Origin: Furcasterigmium furcatum
Lineage: Eukaryota > Ascomycota > Sordariomycetes > Glomerellales > Plectosphaerellaceae
DNA: 64,000 bases
Direction: 5' to 3'
NCBI GenBank assembly: GCA_001599815.1
Contig: BCIA01000003.1
Location: 2,046,001-2,110,000 of the forward strand
In this document: piece after piece, positions 46,231 to 57,542 of the stretch
How the letters are laid out: each line of letters begins with the position of its first letter
How positions within the stretch are numbered: the first letter of the stretch is position 1
Translations under genes and position numbers: made by a program
The notes under the pieces: generated by a model
Database searches by the model: none
Seen by the model: the letters and a program-made list of their open reading frames with translations, nothing else
Told to the model about the DNA's origin: nothing

Positions 46231-46540
46231 TAGGTGCTTCTTGAGATAGAGCATTACTAATCTCACTATAATCGTGACAGAACATCGCCGAGGCATAAAG
46301 ATGTCGAAACACCCCACTGTCAAGTCACCTCACTGTCGTGACATTGCAGCATCAAGACACATCAAGACAGTTTTTCGAGACAGAGAATAGGCAAAAAAGA
46401 AGCAAAAATGACAAAACTTAACAATGAGGCAAAGGCAGATTCAAATATCTCCATCTAAGGCGGGATTACTCGGGCCGTGTCTGAGTCTTCATCACATGAC
46501 TCGGAATCACTTCTTCCGTCAACCTTGAGTTTCAATCATA

Positions 46541-47122
46541 CCAACTCGGGGCAAATTTACTTTAGGGAAGCACAGTCTGGGTATTCAAGTCTCTGTCTCA
46601 AAGGCTCAACAGCTTAGCACCGCGGGGGTCACCTTGAGTCTCCTCAACATCAGGGGCAATCTACCAACCGGAGCAACTCATTCCGTTCACGGCATCATCA
46701 TTCCAGGCACATCCAGTCCTGCATGCCGACAACTCGGGGCTTCTATCAACTAGGGAAGGGCAGTCTCGAGTCCAAATCAAATCGACTAGGGCAAGCTTTC
46801 AATCGGGGCAACATCTGGGTTTGCATCTCACAACTCGGAACCACACCCGTCTTTCGGGGCTCCTGGGTCACACCGACCTGGGCGAATTTCAATTGGGGCA
46901 ATGTTGGAGTCTGCATCTGACAAAATCGGATTTACACACATCAATCGGGGCAAAATTATGATGGGCGCATCTGAGTCTCAATCTCACAGTTCAGATCACA
47001 CGAAACAGTCCGGGCAACAACATCACGGGCACATCTGAGTCTCCATCTCCCGGTCCAGAGCATCTTCAATCTCAATTGGGGCATCACCAACACGACCGGC
47101 GCAGCATCGTCCGGGGCACCAC
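46541..47122 (+). repeat. Degenerate GGGGCAA-block array
   Basis: Blocks of the type TCGGGGCAA, often followed by CATCTGGGT or CATCTGAGTCTCMATCTC, recur about twelve times with irregular 15-70 bp spacing. Examples are near 46547, 46651, 46734, 46803, 46856, 46894, 46943, 47009, 47073 and 47112. The sequence is AT-richer than the flanking genes and has no credible coding frame. It resembles an old, heavily diverged tandem array or a mutated repeat element. Confidence 0.6.
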
Positions 47123-47744
47123 GAGGTCCAATCTCGCACAATGCGGGGGCTTTTTCGAACCCAGTGACTATCCACAAGACCACACGGGATCGCTCGTCTG
47201 AGTCGTCTCCCTGAATCCATTCAGGTTCATCGGGTAAACACACATTTAGTTGAATTGTTATCGGATGAACTGGCCGTTCGAGGGACTGACAGTCGGGAGA
47301 TGAGATGCTAGGCCGAGAGGAGGAATTGTCGAGGATGAAGTCATGAAGTCGTGGACGAGGGGATGTGGTAATAGAATCAATGGGACTATGAAGCGCCTGC
47401 GTCGCGCCAGAGGTACTAGACCTCTTACAGAGTCCGGTCCGAACCGCTAGTCTCCTCAACACGTGCCGGATGCTTTTCTTATCGTCCACATCCACCGTCG
47501 AGTTGTCCCGGATAAGCCTGCCGGCCCGCAGATCGAGAGCCAGCTGATGTTCTTCTGCATGTGCGGCTGAGTGACCGTGGCGAATCCACGGGCTGGACCC
47601 GGGACTCGGCTCCAGGTCGATAGTCATAAGAATGGCCAGGCCCTGGAGTCTTGGACTAGGCTGGGCGTCCGACCTGTCTAGCTGTGCTCTTCGTTCTGCG
47701 CTTCCAATCTGCCTGCCGCCTGGTGGCCGCTGTTGTTGCTCGCG
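47123..47744. other. Promoter region of the NLR-type gene
   Basis: About 0.62 kb between the degenerate array and the NLR start. A minus-strand open frame of 291 codons (46956-47831) overlaps it and the NLR exon, but has mixed composition and is not supported. Confidence 0.5.
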
Positions 47745-50658
47745 ATGGAGGTGTTCGCAGCTCTCGGCCTTGCCAGCAACATCATCCAGTTTGTCGACTT
47801 CTCCTGCAAGCTCTTCTCGGGCACCCATCAAATCTATGCCTCAGCATCCGGCGCTTCGGATCGCGTGGCCGACGCCGCGACGATCGCCAGCACTCTCAAT
47901 GACCTCTGCAAGCGCCTCCAGGAAAGGCCGCAGCTCGTCTCCGGCGGCGGCGGCGGGCCGTCAGGGGGCCTGAACTCGACGCTCGATCTGCTCGCCAACA
48001 ACTGTCGCGACGTCGCCCTGAAGCTCATGCACCTGCTCGACAGCATACGGGCGCGCGAACCGCAGTCGAGATGGGCCAGCTTCAAGAAGGCGCTGCAGAC
48101 TGTTCTGCGGGAAGACGACATCAAGGCGCTGGAGAAGCAGCTGGACGACTACCGGCGACAGATCGTGGCCACCCTCCAGGTCATGCAGAGGTGTGTCCGT
48201 CCAGGCGCCCAGTCGTGTTCTCTGGTGATGCCTTTGTACTCAGTCTGACCACCTGCGTCCGCCCAGCGAACAGCAGTCCACGATTCTCTGGAAAGTCAAC
48301 ACGCTGTACGAAGCCAACAGCAGGCTGAATGCCGACATGGCACACCGAATCTCAAACTTTCAGGCATCTGTCCTGGAAGCCCTCAAGGGGGTCACCGACG
48401 AGCTGCAGCGACAGGACCTGCAAACCCTCCTGGGTAGGAGAAAGGCGAAAACCGACGATGTATTCTTCAAAGACCTGGTGAGGAGGGCGCCGGCAGACAT
48501 ACAGCCACACCTCTCTACCTTGACCGCGAAGGCCGTCGAGGGCGCCAGCATCTCGACCGCGCTCCGTCTCCTGCGCACCCTCCGGTTCAACTCGATGGGC
48601 TTCCGGTACTCCAAGATCCCCGAGGCCCACGCCAACACGTTCCAGTGGATGTTCGACAACACCTTCGCCCAGTGGTTGAGCTCGAGCCATCCGGTGTTCT
48701 GGATCAGCGGCAAGCCCGGCAGCGGCAAGAGCACGCTCGTGAAGTTCCTAGTGGACAACCTGGACCTGACGCGATACCTCCAGCACTGGGCCCGTGGCTC
48801 CAAGGTGGTGGCGGCCAGCTACTTCTTCTGGATCAACGGCACCGAGATGCAGAAATCTCAGGAAGGTCTCCTTCGCTCGCTGCTGTATGACCTGCTCCGC
48901 CAGAACCCCGACGCCATCCATTACGTGTTCCCTCAGCAGTGGCAGTGGCTGGAGACCGGCTACCGGGAGGAGGATATCCCGCCCTGGAGCCGGCAGGATC
49001 TCCTCACCGGCCTGACCAGGCTGCTGCATGGTGGCTTCTCGGACGTCAAGTACTGCATCTTCATCGACGGCCTCGACGAGTACGAGGGCGAGCAGGAGGA
49101 CCTGATCCGCGTCATTCGCAGGCTGGTGAACATCAGCAACGTCAAGATTTGCATCGCCAGCCGGCCATGGAACGTCTTCGAGTCCGCCTTTGGCGACGAT
49201 GTCGCCTTCAAGCTGTATCTCGAGCAGTTCAACCGCGGCGACATCATGCTCTATGTCAGGGACAACCTGGAGTTCCACCCGGACTTCCAGCGCATCCGGG
49301 TCAGGGACCCCCAAGCAGACGCCCTGCTGAAGGAGATCACATCGAGGGCCCAGGGCGTCTTCCTGTGGGTGTACCTGGTCGTTAGATCGCTCGTCCGGGG
49401 CCTCCAGAACCGAGACCGCATGATCGACCTCCAGCGGCGGCTGCGTGAGTTCCCGTCCGACCTGGACGACTTCTTCACCCACATCCTCATGTCACTGGAC
49501 GCGACGTACCGGATGCAGGCGGCACGAGTCTTTCAGGTAGCGCTGGCAGCCCCGAGGCCGCTGTCGCTTATAAACTACTGGTTTGTGGACGCCGAGGAGG
49601 ACGATCCCCAGTTCCACCTCAAGATGCCGGTCCTCGCCCTGGACGGCGGCGAGTCAGGCGCGAGACAGGAAGAGATGCACAAGCGGCTCAACGGGAGGTG
49701 TCGGGGGCTTCTCGAGGTCACTTGGCTGCCTCACGTTGACGCGCCGTATGAGTACCGGGTCGACTTCCTCCATCGAACCGTCAAGGACTTCCTGCGGACC
49801 ACGAACATTCAGTTGCTGCTGATGAAATGGAGCTCCCACCAACCGATCCGGCGAGACTCGGAGCTTGGCGGCCCTCAGTACTACGGCTCCAGGGGTCAGC
49901 AGGATGTCTCCGCAGCTGCTCCCTTCGACCCCTATCTGACTCTGTGCAAGTCTTCTCTCGCCGAGCTCAAGTCAGGGCCCGTCAAGTACGGCTACCTCCG
50001 CGGCCCCGGGCCGATGCAGGAACTTGTCAGCGACTTCTTCTTCGGGGCGCAGCAGCACGAGCAGTCCATGGGCCAGAGCGTGCCGGGCCTCATTGCCGAG
50101 CTGCACAACACCATCAAGCAGCACGTCGTGAACTTCCCGACGCAGCAACCGTTCTACCCCTGGGCCAACTGGCAGTCGCAGGACATACTGACGCACGCGG
50201 TCAAGTGGAACCTGACGCTCTACATCAAGCAGGCGATCGACCCGAAGAGGATGTCCACGGCGGAGAAGTCCCGGCTCCTCAACACGGCGCTGACGGGGCG
50301 CTTCGGGCGGAACGGCGAGCTGAAGCTGAGCCCGGATCCGCAGATGGTTGAGACGCTGCTCGCCGCGGGTCCTGCGGTGTCGTTCGACGCGACGCAAATC
50401 GGCTCTATCGTCACGACGCTGCAGTCGCAGTCGTGCCAGACGGACGGGCTCTACGGGTGTCTCATGCTGCTCGCCATCCACGGGTCGTGGAAGGTGAGCA
50501 GGAACCCCGACGTCTGGGCCCTGTCTACGGTCCTTACGGAGTCCGAGGTCATGACGCTTCAGCGGGCGCAGAAGACGGCCGTTCGCGAGAGTCGGGTTTC
50601 TATTTTCAAGTGGTTCCGGAGGAGGTCTGGGGAGAATAGTCGCTCGGGGGAGAGTTAG
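47745..50658 (+). CDS. Fungal NLR-type STAND NTPase (HeLo-like N-terminus, NACHT)
   Basis: Two exons (47745-48190, 48267-50658), with a 76-nt intron, give 945 aa. The N-terminus (MEVFAALGLASNIIQFVDFSCKLF) matches the start of the fungal STAND N-terminal (HeLo-like) domain. A coiled region follows, then a NACHT NTPase: Walker A GKPGSGKST (297-305) and Walker B YCIFIDGLDEYEG (about 411-423), a sensor-like CIASRPWNVFE, and the QGVFLWVYLVVRSL helix usual in fungal NACHT proteins. The remaining 300 residues carry no obvious ankyrin, TPR or WD repeats. Proteins of this architecture act in nonself recognition and regulated cell death in fungi. The ligand-sensing part here is not identifiable. The first in-frame ATG is 47745. 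Confidence 0.9.
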
Positions 50659-51812
50659 GATTATAGGATGTCTGATTTACGGAGTTGATGATATCACAAT
50701 ACCAAAGGGCCCGGTAGGCAGGGGTTACACTATATCCGTGCTAATAATGAGAAGCTTTCAACCAATTTGTTCTGGTTCTATTTGGTTTCTCATCGCCGTT
50801 TCGTTGATTTGGCCGTCGGCGCACTGGCGGTCTTAAGTCTGATGATCAAGCCACAGTCCATGAGGTCGCGCTGCTTCCTTGCTTGGATTTGCTATTGCCT
50901 CCTCGGATATATCACCTCTTTCGGTTTTCACCGCTGAAAAAGGAGGTGCACCACTCAACCGAAGGAGCAACGAATTTCTTCGAGCCAAGACGTCAACGTG
51001 GGACTCATGAAGCGAGCCACCCGCGAGTTTAGTTCAAGAGAGGGTCTGTATGTTTAATGGGATCACCAATCCATCTCAGATCACTTACACGGCCTTGTCG
51101 TGCAAACAGGCCCGATAACTCAGGTCGCCACGCCGGCTAAATCAACACCGCCTAGTCCAAGTTGAACACCGGAGCAAGCCCCGCGAGATCCTATGACCAT
51201 GGATTTCAGGTATTCTGACAGTCACGATAGCCGTACTGCCCATGACACCGGGATTGGCCCGAGCGTGGCTGTCGAGGACCATCGTCAAAGCACCGCTACT
51301 CTATTGTTGGCCCGAGTCGGCCACTACAGGCTCTATGCAAAAGCCACCATCGTCATGAATCGCGACAAAGCACCTCCTCGGCAAGGCATCCATATCCGGT
51401 ATTCGAAATGCCACGAGGGCGGAGTCTAACGCACGTCGCCGCTTCTCTCGGTCCTACCCGGTGCTCGACCGCGGCGCATCATGGGATCTGCATAAATCAC
51501 GCCCCTTTGAATCACTCGCAGGCCAGCACACCCCGGCATGACCCTGGTTCGTCTCCAACTGCCGAGCTTCCATCGCGGTCACAGGTGCACCAAAGGACCG
51601 AAAAACAGGCACTGGAAGGGTGGGATTGGGCACGTCTTACAGGGATGAGGGACCCGATGTCAGCGGACGGCCCCCATCGCGACTCCACGATCCATCAGCA
51701 GAGGAGGCATGCGAGATGATCCGGATTGCTTTAAAACACCTGGAGAAATCCTGGGGATGCTGATCCTTTCTGACTTCCAGGTCGCACCGATCACATCCCT
51801 GCATCAGGCATC
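50659..51812. other. Intergenic region upstream of the amylase gene
   Basis: About 1.15 kb. A TTTAAAA box near 51730 lies about 80 nt before the amylase ATG and may serve as a TATA element. No gene was recognised. Confidence 0.45.
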
Positions 51813-53299
51813 ATGAAGTTCTCCATCTTCGCCCTGGCTGCTGCCGCCGTGCACCTGGCTCTCGCGGCCGACAAGAACGCATGGAAGTCTCGGAACATCT
51901 ACTTCGCTCTCACGGATCGCATCGCCCGTTCAAGCAATGACAATGGCGGGAACGGCTGCGGGAACCTCGGCAACTACTGCGGAGGGACGTTCCGGGGCCT
52001 CGAGTCCAAGCTGGACTACATCCAGGGCATGGGCTTCGATGCGATCTGGATCACGCCCGTTGTTCAAAGTGAGTGTTGTCTTGCCACCCTTTGAGGACAT
52101 GGAGAGCCAACAAGGCTTCAGACACCCCCGGGGGTTATCACGGCTACTGGGCATCTGATCTCTACGCCATTAACTCCAACTACGGCACGGCCGACGACCT
52201 GAAGAGTCTCGTCAACGCAGCCCACGCCAGGGTCAGTAGTATCATATCCTCCCCCTAGTTACCGCTTAGTATCTGACTTTGATAGAACATGTACGTCATG
52301 GCTGACGTCGTCGCCAACCACATGGGCAACGGCGATATTGGCGGCTTCCGCCCTGAGCCCCTGAACCAGTGGAGTTCCTACAACCACGACTGCATTATCA
52401 ACTGGAACAACCAGCAAAGCATCGAGGTCTGTCGCCTCGCCGGTCTCCCGGACCTCAAGACGACCGACGGTGCCATCCGAACCCTTCTCTACGACTGGAT
52501 CCGCTGGCTCGTGCGCGAGTACTCCTTCGACGGCATCCGCATCGACACCATCCGCCACGTCGAGAAGGACTTCTGGCCCGGCTTTTGCGCCGCCGCGGGC
52601 GTCTACACCATCGGCGAGGTCTGGAACGGGGACCCGAACTACCTCGTCCCGTACGCCCATCTCATGGACGGCATCCTCGACTACGCCATCTACTACCCGA
52701 TGAACCGCTTCTACCAGCAGACCGGCTCGGCGCAGGACCTCTCCGACATGTTCGACCGTGTCAGCCACCAGTTCCCCGACCCCGCCGCCCTGGGCACCTT
52801 CATCGACAACCACGACAACGCGCGATGGCTGCACCAGAAGAACGACTGGGTGCTGCTGCAGAACGCCCTGGCCTACACCATCCTCTCGCGCGGCATCCCT
52901 ATCGTGTACTACGGCACCGAGCAGGGCTACGGCGGGGGCAACGACCCGCAGAACAGGGAGGACCTCTGGAGGAGTGGCTTCAACCGGAACCACGTGCTGT
53001 ACCAGGCCATCCGCCGGCTGTCGGCCGCCAAGTCTGCCCACGGGGGGCTCGGCGCGAACGACATGGTTCAGCTGCACGTCGGTCCCAACGGCTACGCCTG
53101 GGGCCGCGCCGGGGGCAACCTGATCGTGCTAACGACGAACTACGGATCTGGCCACTACGGCGAGTACTGCTTCTACACGCAGAGGCCCAACGGGCGCTGG
53201 AACGACGTCTTTGGCAGCGGCACGTACTGGGCGGATGGGAGCGGGCGCATCTGCGTCAGGCTCAACAATGGGTTGCCGGTTGTGCTCTCCGCTTCTTAA
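51813..53299 (+). CDS. Secreted GH13 alpha-amylase
   Basis: Three exons (51813-52068, 52122-52231, 52286-53299), introns 53 and 54 nt, give 459 aa. Signal peptide MKFSIFALAAAAVHLALA. GH13 motifs occur in order: DAIWITPVV, GYHGYWASDLYAINSNYG, the DVVANHMG region, GIRIDTIRHV (nucleophile Asp209), GEVWNG (Glu233) and FIDNHDN (Asp299), followed by GIPIVYYGTEQG. This is the TAKA-amylase type that cleaves internal alpha-1,4 bonds of starch. It is slightly short and lacks a C-terminal starch-binding module. Positions of the three catalytic residues closely match the classical enzyme. The exon joins are in phase. The gene lies between the NLR and HET genes. Confidence 0.95.
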
Positions 53300-53986
53300 G
53301 TAGCTAGACCTTCTGTGTGGCGGTGGTTCTGCTTCTACCTGGGGGTTGCCGTTCTACTGTCGCTGTTGGACGACACATGGTGCCGGTTGGAGGGCGGAGG
53401 TATTTGGTATTCGGCATGTATGTCTTCAAGCACTAAGCCTGAACAACTGTGGCTTGTGGCGCCGGATGACAATCAATATGGATATACTTAGGCCACCGAA
53501 TCAGGGACGAGAATCAAAAGCCAAGGGGATATCCTGCTTACAACTGACAATTTAGTCAATTGCCCTCTCTGAGCTCATCGCTCGCCACCTGATAACCTTC
53601 TTTTGTATGATTCTTTGAGCGAGACTACGCTATTTGTCCAGCCGCTGTGAAGCACCGCTTCTAACTAACACAGAGTCGACCGCTTGTATTATGGCGACGA
53701 GCAGATGTGGCTGAGAAAATGAGCCTAGTAAGCTGCCTACCCTCCTCCTTCACTGCCCTCCAACTCTCAAAGGAGAGGTTTGATTCGCCTGTGTGCCCAC
53801 GCCAGGTCAACTTGCAGCCATAGCCCCCAATAGTACCAGGGGGGCGGTGCATCGACTTCCATTCCCGCCCTCCGCACGCATATGCAGGGAAAGTAATAAG
53901 TAGATAGTAAGCTCTTCCCCCAAGTCCGGCAGGCTGCCTCTGCCCGCGATGATCTTCCAGGTTGCTCTTGAACACAGGTCGCCAGT
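53300..53986. other. Intergenic region
   Basis: About 0.69 kb between the amylase and HET genes. No gene was recognised. Confidence 0.6.
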
Positions 53987-55843
53987 ATGGCGACGACCTT
54001 TGCGTACCGTCCCTTGACATCGGCCGACGCATTTCGCCTCCTCGTCCTGGAACCGGGCAGCGGATCCGAAGAGATACAATGCCGCATCTATAACACGAAT
54101 CATTCATCGAACCCCATCTACGATGCCCTCAGCTACACATGGGGTTGCGAGAAGGACCAGCGCACCTGTCGGGTCAACGGTGCGCCCGTCACCATCCGCC
54201 GCAACCTTTACCACGCCCTCCGCGATCTTCGGTCGCCGTATGACTCCAGGATCCTCTGGATCGACGCGCTCTGCATCAACCAGGCCAGCATCCAGGAGCG
54301 CAACCACCAAGTCGCCCAGATGTCCGCCATCTACAGCCGCGCCGCGATGGTGCGCATCTACCTTGGCCGCGCCTCCCCAACCAGTGCTCTCGCCATGGAC
54401 TGGATCGAGCAGTTCGCCTCTCGGAGGTGCAGCCCCGGGGGCATCATCACGCACGGCTCCCTGTCCCAATCAACGCCTCGGAGCGCGCTGGAGAGGCAGG
54501 TCGACCTCTGGCAGGCGCTCCGGCTGCTCTGCGCGCGGAAGTACTGGCGGCGTCTCTGGATCGTGCAGGAGGTGGTCCTGGCCGAGCGGCTCCTCATCCA
54601 CTGCGGCCGGGACGAGGCGCCGTGGGAAGGGGTCGACAACCTCCTCGACGGCTTCCGCAAGCTCTTCAAGCCCAAGGCCGCGCGGCCGGCGGCGGCGCAC
54701 ATCCGGCGCGGGATGCTGATGAAGCTGCGCGACCTGAAGAAGATGCACCGGACGGTCGGGTGCCCCCTCGACGTCCTGCTCGAGGCCACGCGCGACTCGC
54801 TGTGCTCCGACCCCCGGGACAAGGTGTACGGCCTCCTGGGCCTGGCGAACAACGTGCGCGCGGGCCGGATCGAGATCAACTACGCCACGAAGACCGGGGA
54901 CGTCTACGGCGACATGCTCAAGACCTTGTGGAAGTTCTTCCTGAACGACAACGGCGCGGCGCTGGCGGTGAAGGGATGCCAGACGCTGAGCACGATGTTT
55001 GTTGCCGACTCTGAGGACTCGTGGGCCGCAAAGTGGGAGCCCGCCACTTCGTGCTATCACCGCTACAACATCCTCGGCCGGTCCTGCGGGAAGATCATAT
55101 ACGTCGGAACGCCCTGGGAGGGGGGCCAGGAGATGGAGGGATGGACTGAGGCGCTGGTCGATCTCGCCCGGCAAGGTGTAAGCGACGTGGAAGCCCGGTA
55201 CCGGCTGTTCTGTAACATGGTGCACACGACCTCCGCGGCGAGCGACTTTCACAAGGTCGGTGTTCTGAAGGGCGACAGCCACAGTGAGAGCGACAGCGAG
55301 GGCGACATCAGTCCTCGTAAGCCGAACGGAGTGCTATCAGTGCCTTCAACAGGCCCCCGTGACAAGCTCAAGGGCTGTGAGGGCGACTCGGATCGCGAAG
55401 CGAGTGCCGAGCATCTGCGCCGTCTCACATCTTGCCAGGATGAGGACTTTGACCTCCAGAGTCTCAGGAGAAACGGCCTCAGGTTCTTTGTCGGTAGTCG
55501 AGGGCAGATGGGCTTGGTGTCCGAAGGCATTCGGCCTGGTGATGGGCTATGCCAGTTCGAGGGATCCGACCTGACCGCCATTATCGAACGACGCTCCTTT
55601 TCAAGAACCGGGATTCAACTCGTGGGAAAGGCCATCATGGCGCCTGAACCAACAAAGGGGCTCCGGGGCGGCTCGTCCAGGGGTGACAACGACAACAGAC
55701 CTGTCCCTCAGCTGGGAGCTTCAGGGCCGGCGGGCGGAGTGGATATTCTCGAGACTGAGAAAGATGATGAGACCGTCCATTTGCTGGTGTCCGCCTCCAA
55801 CCTGGCGTGGCTGACGAGCTGGTATCCCGCTGTGAAGAATTAA
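53987..55843 (+). CDS. HET-domain protein (heterokaryon-incompatibility type)
   Basis: Single exon, 618 aa. The HET domain occupies about residues 43-200, with YDALSYTWG, ILWIDALCINQ, ERNHQVAQMSAIYSRA and VRIYLG, the family's three signature blocks. Further conserved-looking parts are YWRRLWIVQEVVLA, SDPRDKVYGLLGLAN and, near the C-terminus, a GDGLCQFEGSDLTAIIERR block usual in long HET proteins. An acidic Ser-rich insertion (about 422-445) is likely disordered. HET proteins trigger cell death upon nonself recognition, often with NLR partners. The neighbouring NLR gene (3.3 kb upstream) makes a functional link conceivable. There are no introns and no lesions. Confidence 0.92.
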   Translation: MATTFAYRPLTSADAFRLLVLEPGSGSEEIQCRIYNTNHSSNPIYDALSYTWGCEKDQRTCRVNGAPVTIRRNLYHALRDLRSPYDSRILWIDALCINQASIQERNHQVAQMSAIYSRAAMVRIYLGRASPTSALAMDWIEQFASRRCSPGGIITHGSLSQSTPRSALERQVDLWQALRLLCARKYWRRLWIVQEVVLAERLLIHCGRDEAPWEGVDNLLDGFRKLFKPKAARPAAAHIRRGMLMKLRDLKKMHRTVGCPLDVLLEATRDSLCSDPRDKVYGLLGLANNVRAGRIEINYATKTGDVYGDMLKTLWKFFLNDNGAALAVKGCQTLSTMFVADSEDSWAAKWEPATSCYHRYNILGRSCGKIIYVGTPWEGGQEMEGWTEALVDLARQGVSDVEARYRLFCNMVHTTSAASDFHKVGVLKGDSHSESDSEGDISPRKPNGVLSVPSTGPRDKLKGCEGDSDREASAEHLRRLTSCQDEDFDLQSLRRNGLRFFVGSRGQMGLVSEGIRPGDGLCQFEGSDLTAIIERRSFSRTGIQLVGKAIMAPEPTKGLRGGSSRGDNDNRPVPQLGASGPAGGVDILETEKDDETVHLLVSASNLAWLTSWYPAVKN

Positions 55844-56615
55844 GAGGGAGAGGGCATCAAGGTAGAAATAGTTTGGCTCGTCAGGTATGGCAAAGTAAAG
55901 TAGTATGAAAGTGATACCCAGAAAGTTCAACGGATGAAAAAAACGGCAAGACGCCACTCCCGTTGTGACAGGGGCCGATGATCTACCTTTTTGGGAATTT
56001 ATATTGAGGCCGTCCTTGGCAGTTACCGCGCATCAAGTCAGCAACTTACGCATCAATGTTACCGGGACACTGAAAGGGAAAGGCCAGCTGACCAATACTC
56101 TCCTACTCATAATGCCGTAAAAGATCAAAAAGAAGCAACCTGATAGGACGAGTGTGTCGGCTTCCGTGCCTGGGTCCGGGTATATCCATTAACACGCAGG
56201 TCTTGGGCAATATCGACTTCATTTTCGCGGACCCGGTGTAATCAAAAATTGCGTAAGAGGGCTTGGCCTCTGCCGGGCGGCAGTTGATGCTGCATCTTGG
56301 TACGCGGAGTCGAATCAACTCCGCGGCCTTCGACCTTCCGTCCCGATCCAATGCGGTAGGAGAGCAGCATACGCGACCACAGGATCAACCAGGTAGCATC
56401 ATATGAATTGCGTGCCCATACATTCGTGTATCGAGGGCAATAAACGGAATCTATTCCCCTCCACAGGACAGGCTGGACATTTCCTCCCTTCACTGCAAAC
56501 CACGACATATCACCCGTTCTGCCCTCTCAAGAACGCCAGCCCCAGCCCAGCTGGAACCTCTCGAATTCGATTTTGACATTTATATTTACGCTGTTACTCC
56601 ATAACACCCCCGAAC
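55844..56615. other. Intergenic region
   Basis: About 0.77 kb between the HET and copper transporter genes. No gene or repeat was recognised. Confidence 0.6.
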
Positions 56616-57294
56616 ATGCATGGAAGTCATGGCCCCGCCGATGTTGAGTGTCAGGTGGAGGTGAGTTGCAGGGCAGACAGAAGCTCCCGGTCGCCCGTCG
56701 TCCACGGAAGCTGACAATCTCTCACCAGATGATATGGAATTGGAACACTGTCGGTTCATGTCCGTAACGCCGACGCTGGCTTCATCGCTCAGCTATAGAC
56801 TGACAACCCGAGTAGGCTTCCTTGCAGACAGCTGGCACATCCAGAACAACGGCATGATGGCCGCATCCGTCATCGGCGTTGCTCTCTTGGCCGCACTTCT
56901 CGAGATTTGCAGGCGAATCGGCAGAAACTACGACTACTCCATCGCCGCCCAGTTCCAGCGCAGCATCGCCGCATCGGCTGCCGCCGCCGACCAAGCCCCC
57001 CTTAAGGCGGTAGACACTGGCGTCTCCGGTCCCAGGGTCGTCGCTTTCCGGGCCAGCCCCTTGCAGCAGCTGGTTCGGGCCATAATTCATGCCATCATCG
57101 TCGCCGTGGCATATATCCTCATGCTGATTGTCATGTCGTTCAACGGATACATCATCCTGGCCGTGTTTGTCGGGGCCGGTCTGGGCAAGTTTCTCGGGGA
57201 CTGGAAGCAGGTCCATATTGTCGTCTACGAAGGTGGCGCCACCCGGAGCCAGACAACGGAGGAGACACAGCCGGCAACCGTGTGCTGCGGGTAG
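56616..57294 (+). CDS. Ctr-family copper transporter
   Basis: Three exons (56616-56660, 56729-56759, 56816-57294) give 184 aa. Exon 2 is only 31 nt. It is justified because the joined sequence (MIWNWNTV, then GSCFLADSWHI) restores the conserved Ctr MLWNW..DACFLSxSWHI block. Three membrane helices follow: MMAASVIGVALLAALLEI, a second with the key MxxxM motif (MLIVM), and a third with the GxxxG packing motif (GAGLGKFLGDW). The C-terminus ends in VCCG, a Cys motif that can hand copper to chaperones. The N-terminus is short with MHGSHG but no Met-rich extracellular repeats, more like Ctr2/Ctr3-type than high-affinity Met-rich forms. It imports or mobilises Cu(I). Confidence 0.88.
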
Positions 57295-57542
57295 ACAGGA
57301 TTTGTCTGGCCCGTGGTAGTGACAAGATTGTCTCGGTCCGCTCGGGTGCCAGCGAAACCAGCGGCGGAAGGGTCTGGTATCAACACATGGGCTGCTGAAG
57401 AACTTACAGTCCTGAGTCAAGATATTATGTTCCAAGACAACATATTTTATGAATGCGTCTACCTTCGCTGATAGAGCTCACAAGCTCAATCCAAATCGAT
57501 TCACGTACGCTCTCTGACCATCAAACCCACATCCAAGTCCTC

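Noticed and set aside
46956..47831. 291-codon minus-strand frame
   Set aside because: Overlaps the first exon of the NLR gene and the degenerate array. It has no domain and no suitable promoter context.
29955..57294. Functional link between the copper radical oxidase and the Ctr copper transporter
   Set aside because: Both involve copper, but they are 22 kb apart with many unrelated genes between them, so proximity is no evidence.
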